Both the position numbers and the translations under genes were made by a program. The notes under the pieces were generated by a model. It worked only from the letters and a program-made list of their open reading frames with translations, was not told the origin of the DNA and made no database searches. A stretch of DNA of 64,000 nt from Planctomycetota bacterium (GTDB lineage Bacteria > Planctomycetota > Planctomycetia > Pirellulales > PNKZ01). Positions 51,928 through 62,092 of the stretch are shown in pieces; the first letter of the stretch is position 1; every line of letters starts with the position of its first letter. The stretch covers positions 1-64,000 of the forward strand of contig JAFEBQ010000050.1 of assembly GCA_018242585.1 (NCBI GenBank), written 5' to 3'.

Positions 51928-52947
51928 ATGTTGCGATACACACCACTGGTCATTGCCGCGCTCGTCACGTTCAGCGCCAGCGCGCCGGTCGTCCACGCCG
52001 ATCCCGAGCAGACGGTCCTTTCGGCCGATCAGGTGTTGCAGGAGGTGATGGCCATTCCGGCCAAGCAGATTCCCGAGTCGCTAATCACGCAGGCTCAGGG
52101 GATCGTGATTGTGCCCGACGTGTTGAAGATCGGCTTTGTGGCCGGCGTGCGGCGCGGACAGGGAGTAGTGATGGTGAAGGACAAGGACGGCGAGTGGACC
52201 TTGCCGCAGTTCATCACCCTGACCGGTGGCAGCGTCGGTTGGCAAGCGGGCGTACAAGGTTCGGATGTGATTCTGGTGTTCATGACTCAAAAGAGCGTCG
52301 AAGGGCTGCTGCGCGGCAAGGTGACAATCGGCGCCGACGCGGCCGCCTCGGCCGGTCCCGTGGGGCGCAACGCGGCCGCCGCCACCGACGCGCGCTTGAA
52401 AGCCGAGATTCTTTCCTACTCGCGTAGCCGCGGGTTGTTCGCTGGCCTGGCGATTGACGGCTCGGTGATTGAAGTCGATCAGACCAGTCCGCTGGCTTAT
52501 TACGGCGCTGGGGCTGGGCAGATACCACTGCACGTTCCTCAGTCGGCGGCCAAGCTGCGCCAGGATCTGACCGCCATCACCCACGGCGTGGCCCACGCAC
52601 CGGCCGCGCCGGGTGCCGTATCTGGGAGCGCGCCGCCGACTCGGTTGATGGTCCTACGCCAGTCATTACGGACCAATGCGGGACAGTTGACGCCGCTGGT
52701 CGATCCCAGTTGGCAGCAATACCTGGCGCTGCCACGCGAGGTGTTTGAAGGAGACGTCGCGCCGAGCCTTGATAGCCTGAAGGCGGTGCAGGATCGGTAC
52801 GCGTCCGTGGCCACACGGCCCGAGTACAAAGCGTTGGCTGAGCGCCCCGAGTTCCAGGCGACGTACGAGACCCTACGCGAGTTTACCCAGGAAGTCACCG
52901 CCGCCACGCGAGCCCGGCTGGCCTTGCCACCACCACCGGCGCCGTAA
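51928..52947 (+). CDS. SYLF (Ysc84) domain lipid-binding protein, secreted
   Basis: A 339-residue protein. The ATG at 51928 has GAGG upstream and opens a signal peptide (about 1-25, VIAALVTFSASAPVVHA). The SYLF domain spans about 40-195: IPESLITQAQGIVIVPDVLK, GFVAGVRRGQGVVMVKDKDG, QGSDVILVFMTQKSVEGLLR and YSRSRGLFAGLAIDGSVI. SYLF domains bind phosphoinositides in eukaryotes; in bacteria the role is unclear. The C-terminal 120 residues are not recognised. Confidence 0.9.
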   Translation: MLRYTPLVIAALVTFSASAPVVHADPEQTVLSADQVLQEVMAIPAKQIPESLITQAQGIVIVPDVLKIGFVAGVRRGQGVVMVKDKDGEWTLPQFITLTGGSVGWQAGVQGSDVILVFMTQKSVEGLLRGKVTIGADAAASAGPVGRNAAAATDARLKAEILSYSRSRGLFAGLAIDGSVIEVDQTSPLAYYGAGAGQIPLHVPQSAAKLRQDLTAITHGVAHAPAAPGAVSGSAPPTRLMVLRQSLRTNAGQLTPLVDPSWQQYLALPREVFEGDVAPSLDSLKAVQDRYASVATRPEYKALAERPEFQATYETLREFTQEVTAATRARLALPPPPAP

Positions 52948-52964
52948 GGCGAGTCGTGCGTTTC

Positions 52965-53115
52965 AACCCTCGCCCCTTGCGGGAGAGGGTGGCGAGCGCA
53001 ACTCGCCGGGTGAGGGGTGAGAAGCGTGCGCGACGCTCAGCTTGTCAGCAGTGGAGAGTGGACCCTCATCCGGCCTTCGGCCACCTTCTCCCCGGGGGAG
53101 AAGGGTCGAGGCGCA
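52965..53115. repeat. dispersed GC-rich repeat with internal palindromes
   Basis: CCCTCGCCCCTTGCGGGAGA, AACTCGCCGGGTGAGGGG and later CCCTCATCCGGCC with CTTCTCCCCGGGGGAGAAGG form several local inverted repeats. This type (reading as PRPLRERV/RRVRG in translation) is a common intergenic repeat in planctomycetes and other bacteria. Confidence 0.7.
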
Positions 53116-53128
53116 CTCGCCCGAGGGG

Positions 53129-53842
53129 TCATTCCGCTGAATCCTTCGGCGGTTCGGGCGGGGGTTCTTGCGCGCGGCGCTGGGCGGCCTCGAACGCGCC
53201 GGTCAGCGAGTGGAGCAAGCCGGGAACGTGCTGCGCGCTCATGCAAATCCGACAACTGACCGCCGAGCGCGGAAAAAAGTTGGTGATGAAGTCGAACCAG
53301 AACTCGGTCGCCGTGTGCCCGATCATCACCGCGTTGGCATACACGCCGCTCAGCATTTCATCAGGCAGCTTCAAGTCGGCGTAAACGTCGTCGATCGTGA
53401 CCCGATTCTCGGTGGCGTGCGGCTTGCCATGAGGCTGCGAGCCGACGATCCCGGCGGCGCCCGGCGGCGGTTGGCTGACGACCGGCAGCGGAGCAGGGGG
53501 ACCGAAGCGGCTGGTGTACATGCCCAGGTTTTCGCGCAAGGCGCCGATTACCTGGCCGAACACGGGCGGCGAGATGATCACGCGGGCCGCCACGATGTGC
53601 GGCTTGCCCAGCCGTGTCAGAAAGTCGATCACGAACTCGGTCGGCGCCTGAAACACGATCACTTCGGTGGCCAGAATCCAATGACTGGCTTGTGTGGGAA
53701 TCCGCGCGCTGACCGGCGCCATTTCATATTTCTGTGGATCGCTGGGGTCACCCGGACCTGCCGGTTCGCCGTGGTTGGTCATGTGCGGTCCAGTTGACTG
53801 CTCAAAGGTGCTGGAAGACGAGTATCGATCGACCGTTATCAT
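53129..53842 (-). CDS. tandem DUF3467 protein
   Basis: A 237-residue soluble protein with two copies of the DUF3467 domain. Copy one (about 55-110) reads EVIVFQAPTEFVIDFLTRLG then AARVIISPPVFGQVIGAL. Copy two (about 165-220) reads GVYANAVMIGHTATEFWFDF then AVSCRICMSAQHVPGLLHSL. The usual DUF3467 protein is about 100 residues with one copy. Function unknown. Start uncertain: Met1 at 53842 has GGGG upstream, Met21 at 53782 has none. The linker and both ends are Pro/Ser-rich. Confidence 0.85.
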   Translation of the reverse strand: MITVDRYSSSSTFEQSTGPHMTNHGEPAGPGDPSDPQKYEMAPVSARIPTQASHWILATEVIVFQAPTEFVIDFLTRLGKPHIVAARVIISPPVFGQVIGALRENLGMYTSRFGPPAPLPVVSQPPPGAAGIVGSQPHGKPHATENRVTIDDVYADLKLPDEMLSGVYANAVMIGHTATEFWFDFITNFFPRSAVSCRICMSAQHVPGLLHSLTGAFEAAQRRAQEPPPEPPKDSAE

Positions 53843-53943
53843 CAGCCCCGGTCAACAAGTCGTCAAGTTGAGCGCGGCGCGATAAGATCGTTCTCGCCAC
53901 CCCCAATTGCCATTCACGAGCGCAGAGCGCCAAAGGATCCGAG

Positions 53944-54711
53944 ATGAATTACGCCGAGCGTTCGTTTCTGGTCACTGGTGGCGCGGCTGGCCTGGGGCGT
54001 GCCTGCGTCGAGCGGCTGGTCTCGCTGGGCGCGCGCGTGGTGATTGCCGATCGGAACGCCGCCGAGGGCCAGGCGCTCGCCGCTCAACTCGGCGCGCTGG
54101 CCGAGTTCATCGCCACCGACGTGACCTCGACCGGCGACATCGAGCGCGCCGTGGCGTTGGCCCAGCAGCCGCAGCGTCCCTTGTTCGGCGTGGTGCAATG
54201 CGCCGGCATTTTGACCGGCGCGCGGGTCGTGGGGCGCGACGGGCCGCACGACCTGGCGATGTTCGAGCGCGTGATCGCCGTGAACCTGACCGGCACGTTT
54301 AACGTGTTGCGGCTGGCCGCGGCCGCCATGTCGAAGAACACGCCCGACGAACACGGCCAGCGCGGCGTCGTGGTGAACACGGCCAGCATCTCGGCCTACG
54401 AAGGACAGATCGGCCAGGCGGCCTATGCGGCGTCGAAGGGGGGCGTGGCGTCGATGACCATGCCCGCGGCACGCGAACTGGCGAGGTTCGGCATTCGCGT
54501 GGTGGCGATTGCGCCAGGGGTGTTCGAGACGCCGATGATGGCCGCGGCCGCCTCCGAGATTCGCCAATCGCTGTTGGCTGGCGCGACGTTTCCAGCACGG
54601 TTTGGGCTGCCCGGCGAGTTTGCCCAATTCGTCCAGCAGGCCATCGAAAACCCCATGCTCAATGGCGCGGTGCTACGCTTGGACGGGGCCATGCACATGG
54701 CCCCCAAATGA
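53944..54711 (+). CDS. short-chain dehydrogenase (3-hydroxyacyl-CoA dehydrogenase type II-like)
   Basis: A 255-residue SDR. The cofactor motif is VTGGAAGLGRAC (about 10-21), the acidic IADRN after strand 2 points to NAD, and the active site has Tyr161 and Lys165 in AYAASKGG with a preceding Ser in NTASISAYEG. AGILTGARVVG and the C-terminal PFPARFGLP-like GATFPARFGLPGEFA match the type II 3-hydroxyacyl-CoA dehydrogenases (HSD17B10 group) of fatty-acid beta-oxidation. GAT-like start region has a GGATCCGAG box. No other beta-oxidation gene is adjacent. Confidence 0.92.
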   Translation: MNYAERSFLVTGGAAGLGRACVERLVSLGARVVIADRNAAEGQALAAQLGALAEFIATDVTSTGDIERAVALAQQPQRPLFGVVQCAGILTGARVVGRDGPHDLAMFERVIAVNLTGTFNVLRLAAAAMSKNTPDEHGQRGVVVNTASISAYEGQIGQAAYAASKGGVASMTMPAARELARFGIRVVAIAPGVFETPMMAAAASEIRQSLLAGATFPARFGLPGEFAQFVQQAIENPMLNGAVLRLDGAMHMAPK

Positions 54712-54868
54712 TTCCATGCGTCAGATTGCCATTACAGCCGTTAGGCTCGGCCTGATTCGTCGTTGCATCTTAAAAAACCGACGTGCCGCCGCCGCGGAAT
54801 GATTGCGGCCGCGCGTCGGCGATCCTTACAATGGGGGGCTCAGTCCTCAATCGGCATTGGGCAGTCCG

Positions 54869-57800
54869 ATGGCAATGACGGCCGAACAACTTGGGCAAGC
54901 GATCGTCGACGCGAGCATTATGCCCGCCGACGAGATCAAGGCCTTCTGGTCTTCGCTGCCGGCGGGGAGCCGGCCCAAGACGGGTGAAGAACTCGCGCGG
55001 TTGCTCGTCGAAAAGCAACTCTTCACCGAGTTCCAAATCAAGCAAATGTTGGCCGGCCGCGCCCAGGGGCTGGTGTTGAACCAGTACCTGCTGATCGACA
55101 AGATCGGCGCCGGCGGGATGGGGCAGGTGTTCAAGGCCCGACATCGCAAGATGAAGCGGCTGGTGGCAATCAAGCTCCTACCCCCTCAGATGGTCAAGGA
55201 CAAGGACGCCATCCGGCGCTTCCAGCGCGAGGTCGAAGCGGCCGCGCGGTTGTCGCACCCGAACATCGTCGCGGCGCTTGATGCCGACGAGTGCAAGGGG
55301 TTGCACTATCTGGCCATGGAATACGTCGACGGCAAGGACTTGTCGGCCAATGTCAAAGAGCGCGGGCCGTTGCCGGTTGACGAGGCGTTGAACTACATCG
55401 CGCAAGCGGCCCGCGGGCTGGCGTTCGCCCACGGCGAAGGGGTGGTCCATCGAGACATCAAGCCGGCCAACTTGTTGCTCGACAAAAAGGGTGTCGTCAA
55501 GATTCTCGACATGGGGTTGGCCCGGCTCGAGGACGCCAATGCCGCCGACCAGCAATTGACGAACACCGGCGCGGTGATGGGGACCGTCGACTACATGGCC
55601 CCCGAGCAGGCGACCGACACCCGCCACGCCGACGCCCGCAGCGACATTTACAGCCTGGGTTGTTCGCTGTATCGCATCTTGACGGCTGAAAGCGCGTTCG
55701 AAGGAGACACGGTCGTCAAGAAGATTCTGGCGCACATGAACGCGCCCATTCCCTCGCTCGTGGCCAAGCGCCCCGACGTGTCGGCCGAGGTCGATCGGGT
55801 CTTTCAGAAGATGATGGCCAAGCGCCCCGAGGACCGCTACCAGACGGCCGATCAACTGGTTACCGAACTCGACGCCGCCCGAGGGGTTTCGTCAACGGCC
55901 ACGATGGTCACTTCGGCCAGCACGACCAGCGACCCCCAGTTGAGTCAGTTTCTCAGCTCGTTCAAGCCCGAGGGGGGCAGCTCGCCGAGCCTCGGTGGTG
56001 CGGGCAAGGTCGTCGACTTCGCGGACAGCGCGACGGCGGCGTTCGGTAATCAGCAACTGAAGAGCTTGATGGGGAATACGCTTTCCACGTCGCGGGCCGA
56101 GTTGGAAACCGACCCCAAAAGTCAGGTTCAATTCCCCAAGGGTCTGCCTGGCGCCAAACCGGCCGGCGGCAAGTCGCCTCCCGGGAAGAACCCGTTGGTG
56201 CTCGTCGGCGCTGGCGGGGCTGGGTTTGTGCTGGTGGCGCTGGGACTGTGGTTGGTGTTCCGCGATTCGGGCGGCAAGGAAGTCGCTCGCGTCGAGGCCC
56301 AGCCGGGAGTGAAAGTGCAGACGGCGCCGGGTACCACGGTCGAGGTGCAATCTCCATCGGCCGACCCCGACGGCGCCTTCAAGATCGGCGATTCTGACCG
56401 CGCAGTCGCCGAGTGGATTTGCGCCAATCAAGGATTGGCTGGCATCGAAGTCGGCACTGGTCGCGCGATGCGCAACGTCGACGCCAAAGACGCGGGCAAG
56501 CTGCCTGTCGAAAACTTTGCTTTGGTGACCGTGAGATTCCCAGCGGGCAAGAAGCCGCCAGCGGAAATCATTCAACAGCTTCCGGGCTGCAAGCGCCTGT
56601 CGAACCTGGTGCTCAACAAGACCTTACTCACCGACACTGATTTGTCGCCGCTGTCCAAGCTGCCGCAACTCAGCTGGCTCGATCTGGCCTATAACGACAT
56701 CACCGCCACGGCGCTACTGGTGCTGCGTAATCAACGCAGCCTGAAATTACTGTTTCTCAACTCGACCCAGATTGCTCCCCAATCGGCCGTGGCGTTCGCC
56801 TTGAGCCAACCGGCGCTCGAACACTTGGACGCTAATTGGGACGATGCCACGCGCGCTGCATTTGTTCCCCCCCCGACCCTCACGAGTCTGGGCATGCCAG
56901 GCATCGATGACCAGATTGCCGCGCGAATGGGTACCTGGGCCCAACTCAATAACTTGTCGATCCCTTCCAGCGGCAAATTGACCGAAGCAGGTTTCGTCAA
57001 CATTTGCCGGTTAACTAAGCTGGACCGCTTGAGGATCGACAGTACCAACGCCGCCGACTCATGGTTGCTCCATTTACAAAAGTTGCCGCAGCTCGAACGT
57101 CTAGAGGTTGGGAATACCAAGGTCACAATCGCTGGACTGGAAAAACTCGCCTCGTTGCCGAAGCTTCGTTTCGTCAGCCTCACAGGCTCCAAGCTGAGTG
57201 CCGACAACCTCGCATCGCTCAGAAAAGCGTTACCCAAGTGCATCATCGATTACGACGGCCGCACTTTTGGACCGTCAATCGGAGGGACGGACGTTTCGAG
57301 CGGCTCGTCAGCGACCATTGCGTCGGCTTCCTCGCCGTACGCCCCTTGGCCGTACGATCTCCAGGACGGCAGGCAGTATGCGTGGAGTGCGCCCGAGAAT
57401 CTCGGGCCAAATATCAACACCAACAATGAAGATATTCTGTGGGGAGTCAGCGAAGACGAGCGGACTCTTTACTTCGTCAATGCTCGAAGCACCTTGCAGG
57501 TGAGTCGCCGCGCCAGTCCAAGCGAGCCTTGGCCCAAGCCGACATCACTTCCTGTTATGCCAGGATTTGAGTATGTGGGCATCGTCAGCTACGACGGCCA
57601 GGAAGCGATGAGCGTCAAAGATAAGGATCTGTGGCAGTGTCATTGGGACGCGAAACAGCAGGCGTTTATCAACCCCACGCCGCTGCCGGCGCCGGTCAAT
57701 CTCCCGGGTCACGGGACCAAGCACCCTGCGCTATCGCCTGACGGATTGACGCTGTTGTGCACTTCCGCTCGCCCGGGTAGTCAATCGGGGGACGTGTGGA

Positions 57801-60800
57801 TGTTTTCGCGTTCGGCGTTGGACAAGCCGTTCGCGACCGCCGGGCGTTGGGGCGAGCCGATCAGTTCGCCCGATTGGGACATGCCTTATTACGTGTCGAA
57901 CGATCGCTGCTTTGTGATTGTCTCGCGGCAGTACGACGCGGCAGGTCGCTCGATTCGCGATACGTCGTATTTCACCCGTGCCAAAGCTCCCGATCCGTTT
58001 GGCCCTGGCCAATCGATTGGCATTCCAATGGGCGGGGGAGAGCGGGATCCGAGCAACGGCGCGTTCAAGCTCGCTGACCAGGGTCGCGCGGTGTATTTCC
58101 ACTCGCAAGCGGTCCCTGGGGGGCGGGGCTACGACATCTGGGTCAGCCGCCGCGTGCCCGTAGCCAGCCAATCGGATTCGAGTGTGGCCTTTCTCGATGA
58201 CTTGAACGAGGTCTTCTATCAAGGGGGCCATCGCATACTGGGCAAGCGCGGCCACGAAGACAGCAACCAGCCGTTTACCTTCCGCGGCGTGCAACCGGCC
58301 CATGCGCTGGTGACGCATCCCCGCGACGACAGCACCGCCAAGGTGCTCTATCAACTAAATGGCCAATACCAATCATTTGAAACCAAGGTCGGATTTGCCG
58401 ACAAGACCGCGAAAGGGGACGGCTTCAAGGGAACATTGACCTTCCGAGTGCTGGGGGACGGCAAGGAACTGTGGAAGTCTCCCGGGCTGCGCGGAGCGAC
58501 CGACGAGGCGACGTGCGCGGTCGCGGTGCCCGGAGTGCGCGAGTTACAGCTTGAAATCAGGTGCGACGGGCCGTGTGATCGGGGCTATGGCGTCTGGCTC
58601 GACCCGCGGCTGGCGCGGACCATTGCCGCGCCGTCTTCGGCGGGAGTTGTCTACCTGGATGACCTGGCCGAGGTGGAAAGCAAGTCCTTCTGGGGACCGC
58701 TTCTGAAGCACGGCCTGGCTCCCCCCAGCCTTCGCGAAGGAGCTGGGATCCCCACCACCTGGCAGGGCAAACCGCTTGTTCACTCTTTGGCCATTCATCC
58801 CGCCGGCGGCCAACCAGCGCTGGTTCGCTATCGTTTGGATGGCAAGTACGAGACCTTCGAAGGGATCGTGGGGATTGCCGAGACTGCGGCCACGCCCCCG
58901 GCTTCGCCGGTCGAGTTTCGCGTCATCGGAGACGGACGCGAGTTGTATAAGGTCGCCTCGGGAAAAGAGCTCGGCCAGGCGGGCCGATTCTCCTTTTCGG
59001 TTCGCGGCGTCAACGAACTGCGCTTGGAAGCGGCCTGCCTGGGCTCGAGCAATGGCAATTGTCACGCCATGTGGATCAACCCGCGGCTGACGCCGGCATT
59101 GGGGGCTACGCCAAACGCGACGAGCGATCGTGCTCTCGATCGCAAGGCGGCCCAGTGGTTGCTCGATCACCAGTTTGGCTGCCTGCTGATGGTCCGCGAC
59201 AAGAAGGTGGTGGTCAAGCCGGGCACACCTCTGCCCGCCGAAGCGTTCGTATTCAGCAGCATCGATACTTACGCGACGGCATCGATTCCGCGCGATGAAC
59301 TGGTTCCCTTCCTCAGCGAATTTCGCCAGTTGACCGGTGTCGTTTTCAGTTACTTGCCCCAAAAAGATTGTGACCTGTGGGCCGAGACGTTTGCCGCCAT
59401 GCCGGGCATTGCCGCCGTCAATGCCGCCAGTTGTGCCGAGTTGACGGACGCCGGCGTGGCTCACCTGGCCCGCTTGCCCAAGCTGGGCTATCTCAACCTG
59501 GGAGGTTGTTCAAAGGTCACTCGAGTCGGCCTGGCGGCGCTGGAAAAATGTACTTCGCTCAACACCATCGAGTTGGAACCACAGGGGTTCGCGGACGGCA
59601 AGTACTCGCTCGCCGACGTGCAACGGCTGCAAGACGCCTTGCCGAAAACGCGCGTGGTCTTCACCCGCATTCAACCGATCCCCGGTCTCAAGCCGGCCAG
59701 CCAGAGCGCCGCCGAAAAGCCGAAGGCCGGCGGCGTTTGGAACACGCCCGCGTTCCAGAAGTGGCTGACCGAGACGCAAAAGCTGCCGGCCGAAAAACAG
59801 CTTGAAGCCGTCAGCAAGAAGCTGGTGGAGTTGAACCCCGGCTTCGACGGCAAGGTCACCCACAAGACCCATCAAGCGGCGGTGACCGAGTTTACTTTCT
59901 ATTCCGACCGCGTGACGGACCTTTCGCCGGTGCGAGTGTTTTCGAAGCTGACCACGCTGGGCTGCGGTGGTAGCCGTGACGACGCGGGACAGCTCGTTGA
60001 TTTGTCTCCTCTGCAAGGGATGAGCCTGACTTCGCTGTTATGCGGAGGAACGCGGGTGGCGGACTTGACGCCGCTCAAGGGAATGCCGCTGGTCAGCCTG
60101 CGCGCCTATGCCACGTTGATCGCCGATCTGACGCCGTTGGCGGGAATGCCGCTCCGGGATATTAACATTGGCGGCACGCGAGTCGCCGACCTCTCGCCGC
60201 TTGCGGGAGATACGATTCAGGCAGTCAGCTTCGGCTACACGGCGATTGTAGATCTGACCCCGTTGCAACGCTGCCCGAATCTGAAAAACGTCAGTGCGGA
60301 GCACACGAAGCTCACCGCCGCCAACGTCGCGGCCCTACAAAAAGCATTGCCCAATTGCCAGATTCAATGGGACGGCGCGAGCAACGCCACGGCCAGCAAG
60401 CCTGGGGAGGCCGCCGTATTCCAAAAGTGGGTCGAGGAGACGAAGAAGCTGCCGGTCGACAAGCAAATCGAAGCCGTCAGTAAAAAGATGATGGAGCTGA
60501 ACCCTGGCTTCGACGGCCAACTGCGCGGGCGCGACGGCAAGGTACCGCCGACCATGGAAAACGGCGTGGTCACCTTGGTTCATTGCTGGCCCGAAAAGGT
60601 CACTGATCTCTCCCCGCTGCAAGCCTTCGCCGGATTGAAGGATATCAACCTGGGGGGCGGAGGAACGCACGGCCGCGGCAAGGTGAGCGATCTATCGCCG
60701 CTGGTGGGCTTGCGATTGATTTCGGTCAGCATCTACGTGACGATGGTCAAAGACCTGACGCCGCTGGCGGGAATGCGGATCACTTATCTGAACGCTGGCG

Positions 60801-61084
60801 ATACGCCGATCACCGATTTGCGCCCGTTGGCGGAATTGCCGCTCCGGCAGTTGTTCCTGCCCAATACCAAGGTTGCCGATCTGTCACCGTTGGCAGGAGT
60901 GCCGCTGAGTATCTTGAACTGCGCGGGAACACTGGTGGCCGACCTGACGCCGCTGGAAAGGTGCCCTGAGCTGACCTCGCTGAACGTCAAGGGAACCAAG
61001 GTCACCGCGGCCGGTGTGGCCAAGCTGCAGAAGGCGCTTCCCAAGTGTCACATCGACTGGGATGACCCGGCCGCCAAGCAGTGA
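54869..61084 (+). CDS. giant Ser/Thr protein kinase with LRR, propeller and NPCBM modules
   Basis: A 2071-residue membrane protein. Residues 1-70 are a helical N-domain seen in planctomycete kinases. The kinase domain is at about 73-338: GAGGMGQV (80-87), Lys102, HRDIKPAN (194-201), Mg motif DMG instead of DFG (214-216), and MAPEQA. A membrane segment lies at 441-464. Outside: a leucine-rich region (about 560-790), a PD40/WD40-like stretch (about 845-1100), two NPCBM domains (about 1105-1250 and 1260-1410), another LRR part (1420-1610), and a duplicated C-terminal unit starting at about 1629 and 1851, each with [24 protein letters not shown] followed by short VTDLSPL-type repeats. All kinase residues are present, so it is probably active. 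It may sense carbohydrates. Confidence 0.93.
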   Translation: MAMTAEQLGQAIVDASIMPADEIKAFWSSLPAGSRPKTGEELARLLVEKQLFTEFQIKQMLAGRAQGLVLNQYLLIDKIGAGGMGQVFKARHRKMKRLVAIKLLPPQMVKDKDAIRRFQREVEAAARLSHPNIVAALDADECKGLHYLAMEYVDGKDLSANVKERGPLPVDEALNYIAQAARGLAFAHGEGVVHRDIKPANLLLDKKGVVKILDMGLARLEDANAADQQLTNTGAVMGTVDYMAPEQATDTRHADARSDIYSLGCSLYRILTAESAFEGDTVVKKILAHMNAPIPSLVAKRPDVSAEVDRVFQKMMAKRPEDRYQTADQLVTELDAARGVSSTATMVTSASTTSDPQLSQFLSSFKPEGGSSPSLGGAGKVVDFADSATAAFGNQQLKSLMGNTLSTSRAELETDPKSQVQFPKGLPGAKPAGGKSPPGKNPLVLVGAGGAGFVLVALGLWLVFRDSGGKEVARVEAQPGVKVQTAPGTTVEVQSPSADPDGAFKIGDSDRAVAEWICANQGLAGIEVGTGRAMRNVDAKDAGKLPVENFALVTVRFPAGKKPPAEIIQQLPGCKRLSNLVLNKTLLTDTDLSPLSKLPQLSWLDLAYNDITATALLVLRNQRSLKLLFLNSTQIAPQSAVAFALSQPALEHLDANWDDATRAAFVPPPTLTSLGMPGIDDQIAARMGTWAQLNNLSIPSSGKLTEAGFVNICRLTKLDRLRIDSTNAADSWLLHLQKLPQLERLEVGNTKVTIAGLEKLASLPKLRFVSLTGSKLSADNLASLRKALPKCIIDYDGRTFGPSIGGTDVSSGSSATIASASSPYAPWPYDLQDGRQYAWSAPENLGPNINTNNEDILWGVSEDERTLYFVNARSTLQVSRRASPSEPWPKPTSLPVMPGFEYVGIVSYDGQEAMSVKDKDLWQCHWDAKQQAFINPTPLPAPVNLPGHGTKHPALSPDGLTLLCTSARPGSQSGDVWMFSRSALDKPFATAGRWGEPISSPDWDMPYYVSNDRCFVIVSRQYDAAGRSIRDTSYFTRAKAPDPFGPGQSIGIPMGGGERDPSNGAFKLADQGRAVYFHSQAVPGGRGYDIWVSRRVPVASQSDSSVAFLDDLNEVFYQGGHRILGKRGHEDSNQPFTFRGVQPAHALVTHPRDDSTAKVLYQLNGQYQSFETKVGFADKTAKGDGFKGTLTFRVLGDGKELWKSPGLRGATDEATCAVAVPGVRELQLEIRCDGPCDRGYGVWLDPRLARTIAAPSSAGVVYLDDLAEVESKSFWGPLLKHGLAPPSLREGAGIPTTWQGKPLVHSLAIHPAGGQPALVRYRLDGKYETFEGIVGIAETAATPPASPVEFRVIGDGRELYKVASGKELGQAGRFSFSVRGVNELRLEAACLGSSNGNCHAMWINPRLTPALGATPNATSDRALDRKAAQWLLDHQFGCLLMVRDKKVVVKPGTPLPAEAFVFSSIDTYATASIPRDELVPFLSEFRQLTGVVFSYLPQKDCDLWAETFAAMPGIAAVNAASCAELTDAGVAHLARLPKLGYLNLGGCSKVTRVGLAALEKCTSLNTIELEPQGFADGKYSLADVQRLQDALPKTRVVFTRIQPIPGLKPASQSAAEKPKAGGVWNTPAFQKWLTETQKLPAEKQLEAVSKKLVELNPGFDGKVTHKTHQAAVTEFTFYSDRVTDLSPVRVFSKLTTLGCGGSRDDAGQLVDLSPLQGMSLTSLLCGGTRVADLTPLKGMPLVSLRAYATLIADLTPLAGMPLRDINIGGTRVADLSPLAGDTIQAVSFGYTAIVDLTPLQRCPNLKNVSAEHTKLTAANVAALQKALPNCQIQWDGASNATASKPGEAAVFQKWVEETKKLPVDKQIEAVSKKMMELNPGFDGQLRGRDGKVPPTMENGVVTLVHCWPEKVTDLSPLQAFAGLKDINLGGGGTHGRGKVSDLSPLVGLRLISVSIYVTMVKDLTPLAGMRITYLNAGDTPITDLRPLAELPLRQLFLPNTKVADLSPLAGVPLSILNCAGTLVADLTPLERCPELTSLNVKGTKVTAAGVAKLQKALPKCHIDWDDPAAKQ

Positions 61085-61103
61085 CCCGAGCGCTCTGGGC
61101 GCC

Positions 61104-62045
61104 TCAGGTCGTCCGCGGTTGCCGCGCGGCGTAAGCCCGGGCCTGGGCCACGAAATCCAGGCCCACCTCCTGGCCGAGCGCTTCGCGCAGCCGCAGCGTG
61201 ATTGGCCCCGCGTGGCCGTCCCCGATTTGGCGCCCGTCGAACGATCGGGCGTGCAGCACTCCGATCGACGTTGACGTGATCAGCAACTCGTCGGCCCCTC
61301 GGGCGTCGTCGACCGTCAGGTTCATTTCGCGCCGCGCGATGCCCAGCCGCGTGGCGATGCTGGCGATCACGCCGCGCGTCACTCCGGCCAGCACGTTCTT
61401 CGGCAAAGGAGAACAGAGCACCCCGTCGCGGACCAGGAACAGATTGGCGTTGGTCGTTTCGGTCAAGTGCCCGTCGGGATCGACCAGCGCTGGCACGGCG
61501 CCCGGCTTGATGGCGGCCGCTTGCTGCAGCGCCACCTGGAACGCGGCCCGGCTTCGCGTCTTGATCGAACAGTCCCACAGCGACGACGGCAGCGCCCGTT
61601 GCGCCGGCACGACCAGATCGATGCCCGAGTCGTACGCCGGCGCCAGGGTAGCCATCTTGTCGACCAGCGGCACGCAACTAATCAGCACGGTCGGCCGCCG
61701 CTGCTCGGCCGGGAACATCATCTCGAAGCCCGCCGCCGGCCCACGGGAGACGTTGTGGATGATGTTCCAGTCGACGTCGTCCGCCTCGGTCGGCAGATTG
61801 CGCCGCAAGGTTTCGAGCGTCGCCGCTTCCAACTGCTCGAGCGACAAGCCGGGATCGATCCGCAGCACTTGTAATGAGTGAGCCAGCCGTTGCAGGTGAT
61901 CGCCAAGGTGGAACGGCCGCTGGTGGAAAGTCCGCGTGACGTCGAACGCCATGTCCCCCATCACCAGGGCCGAGTCGTAAATCGACAGCCGGGCCTCGCG
62001 CTCGGGTACCCAAACCCCGTTGAAGTAGACGACTCGTTCAGCCAT
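61104..62045 (-). CDS. class IV (branched-chain/D-amino acid) aminotransferase
   Basis: A 313-residue PLP enzyme. The ATG at 62045 has AGGA 11 nt upstream; the longer open frame has no family resemblance before it. Features are VYFNGVWVPEREARLSIYDS, ALVMGDMAFDVTRTFHQRPF, the PLP Lys in WDCSIKTRSRAAFQ, DGHLTETTNANLFLVRDG and LLITSTSIGVLHARSFDG. It fits D-amino acid transaminase, branched-chain aminotransferase or aminodeoxychorismate lyase. Substrate undecided. It begins 48 nt downstream of the rmuC stop on the same strand and may be co-transcribed. Confidence 0.9.
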   Translation of the reverse strand: MAERVVYFNGVWVPEREARLSIYDSALVMGDMAFDVTRTFHQRPFHLGDHLQRLAHSLQVLRIDPGLSLEQLEAATLETLRRNLPTEADDVDWNIIHNVSRGPAAGFEMMFPAEQRRPTVLISCVPLVDKMATLAPAYDSGIDLVVPAQRALPSSLWDCSIKTRSRAAFQVALQQAAAIKPGAVPALVDPDGHLTETTNANLFLVRDGVLCSPLPKNVLAGVTRGVIASIATRLGIARREMNLTVDDARGADELLITSTSIGVLHARSFDGRQIGDGHAGPITLRLREALGQEVGLDFVAQARAYAARQPRTT

Positions 62046-62092
62046 GCCCGATTCCTGGGGGTGCCGCGACCCGAATGGACGCGACGCGAAAA

